Source of the DNA: an uncultured Pseudomonadota bacterium | GTDB taxonomy: Bacteria > Myxococcota_A > Polyangia > HGW-17 | Length of the DNA: 5,711 bases | Assembly: GCA_938004375.1 (NCBI GenBank) | Contig: CALKWH010000123.1 | Span: 1 to 5,711, forward strand | Direction of reading: 5' to 3' | In this document: positions 1-5,711 of the stretch, in pieces | Numbering within the stretch: the first letter of the stretch is position 1 | Layout: every line of letters starts with the position of its first letter | Translations under genes and position numbers: made by a program | Notes under the pieces: generated by a model | Database searches by the model: none | Seen by the model: the letters and a program-made list of their open reading frames with translations, nothing else | Told to the model about the DNA's origin: nothing

Positions 1-1
1 T

Positions 2-685
2 CGGTTTACCATTTCTGATTATGACCTGATCGACGTCGCCGGGGCCGTGCTCCAAGTGATCGGGCGCATCCGCGAGCGCTGCGGCGGCGACGCCGCCATG
101 CTCGACCGCGCCGGCAGCCTCGAGACCACCGCCCGCGCGGTGACCGCGGCCTACGAGGGCCTCGACACCCGGCCCGCGACCCAGGTCGTCATCATGGCCG
201 ACGCCCGACGGGACGACGCCATCCGCGTGATCGACCGTGTCCTGCAGGTGCACATGCTCTCCCCGGTGCACACCGCCACCGCCGCCGCCGCCCGCGAGCT
301 CTGGAACGTCCTCGCCGGCGACGGCTTCGGATTCCTGACCGGCCCCTACGCCGCCGAGTCCGCCAAGCTCAACGAGGTCCTCGATAGGCTCGAGGCGAAT
401 CCCGCCGCGGTCGCCGCCGTGGGCCTTTCGCCCTATCTCTCCGAGGCCCGCGCCGCCGAGGCCGCCTTCGTGGCCGCCCGCGACGCCCGCGGTCAGCAGA
501 TCGAAGAGCGCCCCGCCTTGGTCTCCGCCGTGCGCTCCCCCCTGAGCTGCGCCCTGCGCTCCACCATCCTGTTGCTCGCCGAGCCGGCCCGCGCCGCCCA
601 CGCGTCCTACATCCTCGAGCCGCTGGCCGTCCTGCGCAAGAAGGCCCAGCCCGCCGCCCCGGCGGCCCCGACCCCGGCGGTCTGA
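2..685 (+). CDS. Conserved hypothetical helical protein, 5'-truncated by the window edge
   Basis: This frame is open from base 2 to a TGA at 683-685 and gives 227 visible residues. The first in-window start is a GTG at 47, but the frame reads as ordinary protein upstream of it (RFTISDYDLIDVAGAV), so the true start is probably left of the window. The protein is Ala- and Arg-rich and predicted mostly helical. It has no signal peptide or membrane segment in view, and it ends in a Pro/Ala tail (AQPAAPAAPTPAV). Spacing of residues such as ADARRDDAIRVIDRVL, the AARELWNVLAGDGFGF stretch and VGLSPYLSEARAAE faintly recalls DUF6261-type helical proteins; this is a weak impression. Codon use is more GC-biased by eye than in the genes to the right, suggesting a resident gene at the island edge. 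Function is unknown. Its last 42 coding bases recur at 2287-2328. Confidence 0.75.
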   Translation, partial: RFTISDYDLIDVAGAVLQVIGRIRERCGGDAAMLDRAGSLETTARAVTAAYEGLDTRPATQVVIMADARRDDAIRVIDRVLQVHMLSPVHTATAAAARELWNVLAGDGFGFLTGPYAAESAKLNEVLDRLEANPAAVAAVGLSPYLSEARAAEAAFVAARDARGQQIEERPALVSAVRSPLSCALRSTILLLAEPARAAHASYILEPLAVLRKKAQPAAPAAPTPAV

Positions 686-688
686 CGC
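644..688 (+). repeat. 45-bp direct repeat, copy 1 (3' end of the left gene)
   Basis: This covers the last 13 sense codons of the left gene, its stop and 3 following bases. It matches 2287-2331 at 43 of 45 positions. Both mismatches are third-position changes in Ala codons (GCG here, GCT in the other copy), so both encode the same AQPAAPAAPTPAV tail followed by TGA. The two copies flank the Septu-like pair. Confidence 0.85.
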
Positions 689-758
689 GGCCCGCCCATC
701 GTTGCGTCTGGCATGACTTCTCTTGCACGCCAACCCCGCAGCGTGAAAAATCGTTGCT

Positions 759-787
759 TTGACAGGGACCCCGCTCCCTGATACCTT
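759..787 (+). promoter_or_regulatory. Probable sigma70-type promoter of the ptuA operon
   Basis: A perfect -35 hexamer TTGACA lies at 759-764. After a 17-bp spacer there is a weak -10 TACCTT (782-787) preceded by TG at 779-780, giving an extended -10 arrangement. It sits about 47 bp ahead of the ptuA ATG inside the only gap between two + strand genes, the expected place for an operon promoter. The -10 matches consensus at only three of six positions, so the call rests on the -35, the spacing and the TG. Confidence 0.45.
763..780. promoter_or_regulatory. Inverted repeat in the promoter spacer, possible operator
   Basis: CAGGGA (763-768) and TCCCTG (775-780) form a perfect 6-bp dyad around a 6-base centre. 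The dyad lies between the -35 and -10 elements, so a dimeric repressor bound here would block polymerase. No regulator gene is in the window. A short dyad in GC-rich DNA can arise by chance. Confidence 0.3.
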
Positions 788-833
788 GGCGTGACGCTGG
801 CGCGCGAGCCTCCCGGCATGAAACAGGTTTCCC

Positions 834-2138
834 ATGAAGGTCCACGAACTGTCGCTCTTCAACTTTCGATGTGCAAAGGAGCTCATCCTCTCTGATCTTC
901 AGGGGGATTTGAACCTGTTCGTCGGTGTCAACGGCGCCGGGAAGACCACCCTCCTCGACGCGCTGGCCCACCTGTTGACCGTCGCCCACGCCCGCCTGCG
1001 TTCCCCGCGCGGCAACGGGACCCCCATCCCCGAGCTCGACATCCGGATCGGCTCCGCGACCGCGGCCCTGGGCGTGGAGTGCCACCGCACGGAAGCGCCT
1101 GACAAGGATTTGTACTGGACCGTTCTTCAGACCCGCGCCGGCCATAATCCCCGCATCCCGACGCACATCTCGGCCATGGAAGATGGCCCTTTGGTGATCA
1201 ACGAGTGGGCCCGTGCGCGCCGCGATGAGATCGAACGCTCCCAGGAACGCTGCAACCTCCCCGTCTTCGTCTACTACCCGGTGCATCGGGCCGTGCTCGA
1301 CATCCCCCTGCGGATCCGGAAGCTCCATGACTTCGGCCTGCTCCAGTCCTCGGACCAGGCCTTGCCGCTCGGCAGGAAGTCCCGGAAGTCCGGCATCGGC
1401 TTCCGCGAGTTCTTCGAGTGGTTCCGCAACCGGGAGGATCTGGAGAACGAACTGTTCCGGGAACCCGGCCCGTTTCAACCCGACCCCCAACTGCAGGCAG
1501 TGCGCGACGCCTTGACCGTGTTCATGCCGGGCTTTCAGGGCTTCTCCATCAAGCGCACCCCCTTGCGGATGGTCGCCACGAAACAGGGTCGGACCATCCG
1601 CGTGGACCAGATGTCCGATGGAGAAAAGATCCTCCTCGCCCTCATCGGCGACCTCGCCCGACGCCTGGCGATCGCCAACCCCGCACGCCCGAAGCCGCTC
1701 CAGGGCGAAGGCATCGTGCTCATCGACGAGATCGAGCTGCACCTGCATCCCTCCTGGCAGCGGACCGTGATCCCCCGGCTGCTCCAGACCTTCCCGGGGT
1801 GCCAGTTCTTCATCACCACCCACTCGCCCCAGGTGCTCGGAGAGGTGGAGAGCAGATGCGTCCACCTGCTCCGACAGGACGAGACCGGCGAGCTCAATGT
1901 CACGAAGGCAGAGCAAGCTCGGGGACTCGACTCCGCGGAGATCCTGGAGATGCTGATGGAGACGGAGCGTCGCAGCGGCGACATCACCACGAGGCTGGGG
2001 AGCATCTTCGACCGGATCGACCGGAGCGAGTTCGAGGCCGCGCGGCGCGAGCTCGAGGTGTTGGAGAAGGACCTGAAGGGCAAGATCCCGGAGCTCGTCC
2101 GGGCCGAGGCGCTCCTGACCATGCTCGCCGGAGAGTGA
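834..2138 (+). CDS. ptuA: PtuA-like AAA/ABC-type ATPase of a Septu-type defence system
   Basis: This 434-aa protein has the full set of SMC/ABC-like ATPase motifs. The N-terminal strand KVHELSLFNFRCAKE (2-16) is typical of AAA_21/AAA_23 proteins. Walker A is GVNGAGKTT (31-39), the ABC-signature-like element MSDGEK is at 260-265, Walker B is GIVLIDEIELHLHP (293-306), and the H-loop ITTHSPQ (327-333) carries His330. A helical C-terminal part (365-430, GLDSAEILEMLMETERRS onward) resembles the segment that binds the partner nuclease in PtuA proteins. Septu pairs such an ATPase with an HNH nuclease, PtuB; the remains of one begin 5 bp downstream. The ATG at 834 is chosen because the conserved N-terminal strand starts there; AGG at 825-827 is a modest ribosome site. 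No reverse transcriptase or obvious msr/msd lies upstream, so a retron of the Ec78 kind is not supported. The ATPase looks intact, but its partner is broken, so activity is doubtful. Confidence 0.82.
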   Translation: MKVHELSLFNFRCAKELILSDLQGDLNLFVGVNGAGKTTLLDALAHLLTVAHARLRSPRGNGTPIPELDIRIGSATAALGVECHRTEAPDKDLYWTVLQTRAGHNPRIPTHISAMEDGPLVINEWARARRDEIERSQERCNLPVFVYYPVHRAVLDIPLRIRKLHDFGLLQSSDQALPLGRKSRKSGIGFREFFEWFRNREDLENELFREPGPFQPDPQLQAVRDALTVFMPGFQGFSIKRTPLRMVATKQGRTIRVDQMSDGEKILLALIGDLARRLAIANPARPKPLQGEGIVLIDEIELHLHPSWQRTVIPRLLQTFPGCQFFITTHSPQVLGEVESRCVHLLRQDETGELNVTKAEQARGLDSAEILEMLMETERRSGDITTRLGSIFDRIDRSEFEAARRELEVLEKDLKGKIPELVRAEALLTMLAGE

Positions 2139-2143
2139 CCGCG

Positions 2144-2335
2144 ATGCGCCCGATCATCAAGTCCCCCGAGCCGGCCACCCTGTCAGCGTATCGACAAACC
2201 CGGGGCGCCTCGTTCGACGGCTTGCCCTCCCCGGCCAAGCAGGACCTGAAGGAACAGTTGCTCCTGGAGCAGGGACACCTGTGTCTGCCCAGCCCGCCGC
2301 CCCGGCTGCCCCGACCCCGGCTGTCTGACGCTTAG
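2144..2335 (+). pseudogene. ptuB: Truncated ptuB-like HNH nuclease gene (TIGR02646 type)
   Basis: The ATG at 2144 follows ptuA by 5 bp and has a good Shine-Dalgarno GGAGAG at 2130-2135. The first 47 residues match the N-terminus expected of TIGR02646/PtuB HNH proteins: MRPIIKSPEPATLSAYR, then KQDLKEQLLLEQGHLC. Family members continue here with the AYC-type motif and then the HNH nuclease core. Here the match stops right after Cys47 (codon 2282-2284), and 16 unrelated Pro/Arg/Ser residues follow to TAG at 2333-2335. Those residues are a frame-shifted reading of the 45-bp repeat starting at 2287. No catalytic residue remains and no displaced 3' part is seen in the window. Family proteins are usually a few hundred residues long, so this is a remnant that cannot cut DNA. 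The family assignment rests on the N-terminal pattern plus the position after ptuA. Confidence 0.78.
2287..2331 (+). repeat. 45-bp direct repeat, copy 2 (gene 3'-end fragment)
   Basis: This near-copy of 644-688 begins exactly where homology to ptuB ends. Read in the frame of the left gene it encodes AQPAAPAAPTPAV and TGA (2326-2328). The two differences are both synonymous (GCG to GCT), which points to the tail of a once-functional paralogue or older copy rather than random drift. It lies out of frame with ptuB. Confidence 0.85.
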
Positions 2336-2412
2336 CCGGACTTCGGCACCGGCATAATATCTTCGTCACATTCACGTTGACACCCGGTAAGGGATCTGGA
2401 AGAACCTGAAGC
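2335..2412 (+). other. Short intergenic region ahead of the TIGR04255 cassette
   Basis: GCCGG (2335-2339) and CCGGC (2349-2353) can form a 5-bp stem with a 9-base loop, followed by the AT-rich ATAATATCTT; this may be a weak terminator for the upstream operon. A TTGACA hexamer lies at 2377-2382, but no acceptable -10 sits 15-19 bp after it. CATAAT (2353-2358) resembles a -10 without a clear -35. A cassette promoter is likely here but cannot be placed firmly. GGAAG at 2398-2402 is a distant ribosome-site candidate for the 2413 ATG. Confidence 0.3.
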
Positions 2413-3188
2413 ATGAGCACGAAGCCTTTCACGATTGACCGAAGTGAGACGTTCCCTCACCTATCGCAGGCGCCTTTGGTCGAGGCCGTCATCGAATTCA
2501 GGGCCCGCGCGGCCGAGGGCTTCGATGAAGGTTCCGCCCGTACACACTTCGAGTCGAGTCTGAAGGGTTATTCTTTCCTCCATTCATCTCGTACTTTCCA
2601 GCACAACTCCATCCTCGAAGAGGGGACCTGGAAGACCCAGGTGGAGGACCTCGGCTGGAAGGGAATGCGCTTCCAGTCAGACGACAAGACCCGGGTCATT
2701 CAATTCAACCGGGATGGTTTCGTGTTCAGTCGGTTGCCGCCCTATGTGGATTGGACGTCCTTCAGCTCGGAGGCGCTCTCACTCTGGGATTTGTATCGGG
2801 CGATCGCCGCGCCTCCCGACGTTCAGAGAACCGGCCTGCGCTACATCAACCGCATTCCACTTCCTCTGGTGAGCACGGACCTCGACAGCATCCTCAAGAA
2901 GGGCCCCACTCTCCCCGATGGCTTGGAGCTGCCCGTGTTGGAGTTCCAGCAGCAGGAGACCCTGGTCGTCCCGGAGACGTCTTATTTCATCCGCCTGACC
3001 AGGTCCATGCCGCCTTTCTTTCCGGGTGCCGAGCAGGCGCCGGGAATCGTCTTCGACATAGACGTGTTCTGTGGTCTGGCGACAGATCCGGAACCGGAGG
3101 TCCTGCGCCCTGTCCTGGAAGACCTGCGCTGGCTCAAGAACAAGGCCTTCTTCGGGTTCCTCACGAGAGAGACTTTGGAGAGATTGAA

Positions 3189-3192
<4 letters not shown>
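2413..3192 (+). CDS. TIGR04255 family protein, first gene of a three-gene cassette
   Basis: This 259-aa protein carries the pattern I associate with the sporadically distributed TIGR04255 family. It opens with QAPLVEAVIEFR (19-30), has a middle block GMRFQSDDKTRVIQFNRDG (84-102) ending in FSRLPPY, then RTGLRYINRIPLP (139-151). It closes with RWLKNKAFFGFLTRETLERL near the C-terminus (239-258), and the length is normal for the family. No catalytic motif, signal peptide or membrane helix is visible. Biochemical function is unknown to me; the family's patchy distribution suits a horizontally moved accessory gene. The ATG at 2413 places the conserved PLVEAV block at the usual distance from the start. 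The stop overlaps the next gene's start (ATGA, 3189-3192), so the two are translationally coupled. Base composition is visibly less GC-rich than gene 1, in line with transfer. Confidence 0.8.
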
Positions 3193-4564
<1,372 letters not shown>

Positions 4565-4683
4565 GCTTCAATGGGGCCGCTTCCCGGAGGAAGCGGAAAT
4601 GCGTAGACACCCCGGGAGAAGGCCCGCTCGATTCTGGAGCTTCAATGGGGCCGCTTCCCGGAGGAAGCGGAAATTTCTCCAGG

Positions 4684-4701
4684 TTGACCGCCTGCGGTCA
4701 A
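4684..4701. repeat. Perfect palindrome inside a CRISPR spacer
   Basis: Within the spacer at 4675-4711, TTGACCGC (4684-4691) and GCGGTCAA (4694-4701) form an 8-bp inverted repeat around CT. The source sequence may be an operator or hairpin of a mobile element. In the crRNA it could fold on itself and reduce guide availability. Confidence 0.6.
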
Positions 4702-5711
4702 TCGAACCTCGGCTTCAATGGGGCCGCTTCCCGGAGGAAGCGGAAATCGAGTTGAGGGAGATCTTTGACGCAGCGGAGCGATACATGCTTCAATGGGGCC
4801 GCTTCCCGGAGGAAGCGGAAATCCGCGCTCGCCATCTCCTCGTAGTCGTCGAGAGTGTCGCTTCAATGGGGCCGCTTCCCGGAGGAAGCGGAAATTAGGT
4901 GACGCTGCCGAGGCGCAGGATCGGGCCGCCAATGCTTCAATGGGGCCGCTTCCCGGAGGAAGCGGAAATGCCGGTGGGCCGTGGCGCAGGGCTACGCGCC
5001 CGTGTGGCTTCAATGGGGCCGCTTCCCGGAGGAAGCGGAAATGAGAACGACACGGGCCCAAGCAGGTCCTCCGGGGTCGTGCTTCAATGGGGCCGCTTCC
5101 CGGAGGAAGCGGAAATGAGGTGTCCCCGCGCATCGTGGCCGCGATCCAGGAGCGGCTTCAATGGGGCCGCTTCCCGGAGGAAGCGGAAATGAGGAGAACA
5201 TCAAGCCCTGGCGACAGATGGCCGACGAGCTTCAATGGGGCCGCTTCCCGGAGGAAGCGGAAATCGCCTTGCTTTTTGCCGAGGCCGCGCGGCAATGTGG
5301 GCTTCAATGGGGCCGCTTCCCGGAGGAAGCGGAAATTCACTCCCTGCCAGCGCCTCGAGGTCCAGGGGAGCGCCTCGAGCTTCAATGGGGCCGCTTCCCG
5401 GAGGAAGCGGAAATGGCAGCGTGGCATGGAGAGGACTTGATCGATGGTCACGGCTTCAATGGGGCCGCTTCCCGGAGGAAGCGGAAATCGCATTGCTCGC
5501 CCGGTGGCGTGCGCGCGTCGGGGATGAGGCTTCAATGGGGCCGCTTCCCGGAGGAAGCGGAAATGCGACGCGACGTACCCCGCGAAGGAGTTGACCTGAT
5601 GCTTCAATGGGGCCGCTTCCCGGAGGAAGCGGAAATGTCATCGCGGCCGGCTTTGCATGTCACCTCTGGGGAGTCGGCTTCAATGGGGCCGCTTCCCGGA
5701 GGAAGCGGAAA

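Noticed and set aside
686..833. Possible retron non-coding RNA ahead of ptuA, since PtuAB also occurs in Ec78-type retrons
   Set aside because: The gap is only 148 bp, shows no long msr/msd-like inverted repeats, and no reverse transcriptase gene is present.
369..1916. 515-codon open frame on the - strand
   Set aside because: It lies antisense to the left gene and ptuA, is rich in Arg, Gly and Pro as expected of a GC-rich shadow, and shows no domain, whereas the + strand genes have clear motifs.
1418..2335. 305-codon + strand open frame ending with the ptuB remnant
   Set aside because: Most of it is an out-of-frame reading of ptuA. Only the part from ATG 2144 is protein-like and is annotated as the ptuB remnant.
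2377..2405. TTGACA-based promoter for the TIGR04255 cassette
   Set aside because: No -10-like hexamer occurs at 15-19 bp downstream, so I mention it only in the intergenic entry.

Overview
This is a high-GC bacterial window that looks like a compact defence or accessory island. GC-rich third positions, frequent GTG starts and a hairpin-bearing CRISPR repeat fit a high-GC Gram-negative such as a planctomycete or myxobacterium. Nothing here fixes the phylum, and I recognise no species-specific gene.

Layout from left to right. (1) Positions 2-685 hold the 3' part of a strongly GC-biased, helix-rich conserved hypothetical gene that enters from the left. (2) After a 148-bp gap with a plausible promoter comes a Septu-type pair on the + strand: an intact PtuA-like ATPase (834-2138) and, 5 bp later, an HNH partner of the PtuB/TIGR02646 type cut off after about 47 residues. 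At the cut the sequence becomes a 45-bp near-copy of the 3' end of gene 1. It encodes the same terminal peptide plus stop, with only two synonymous changes. The ptuAB segment is therefore flanked by direct repeats of a gene 3' end, and its nuclease is missing. (3) Positions 2413-4069 hold three translationally coupled + strand genes: a TIGR04255-family protein, a 160-aa protein and a 133-aa protein, joined by ATGA and GTGA overlaps. Their function is unknown and they are the best candidate here for an undescribed system. (4) Convergent to them, on the - strand, are a 42-aa small ORF (4357-4485) and a GIY-YIG nuclease starting at 4360. The GIY-YIG frame has no stop where its domain ends, so it runs on antisense through the cassette to 3566. 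(5) From 4494 to the right edge lies a CRISPR array: one degenerate terminal repeat, 16 identical 36-bp repeats (the last short by one base at the edge) and 16 spacers of 35-42 bp. The array continues beyond the window and no cas genes are present.

How the parts relate. On the - strand the repeat ends in ATTGAAGC, which resembles the AUUGAAAC/G 5' handle of many type I and III crRNAs, and the degenerate repeat sits at the left. The array is therefore probably transcribed leftward, with its leader off to the right and its trailer abutting the GIY-YIG operon in the same direction. Two known defence modules (Septu, CRISPR) flank the unknown three-gene cassette and a nuclease, so a defence role for the middle is reasonable by association but unproven. 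The damaged ptuB and the stop-less GIY-YIG suggest a region that has been repeatedly rearranged.
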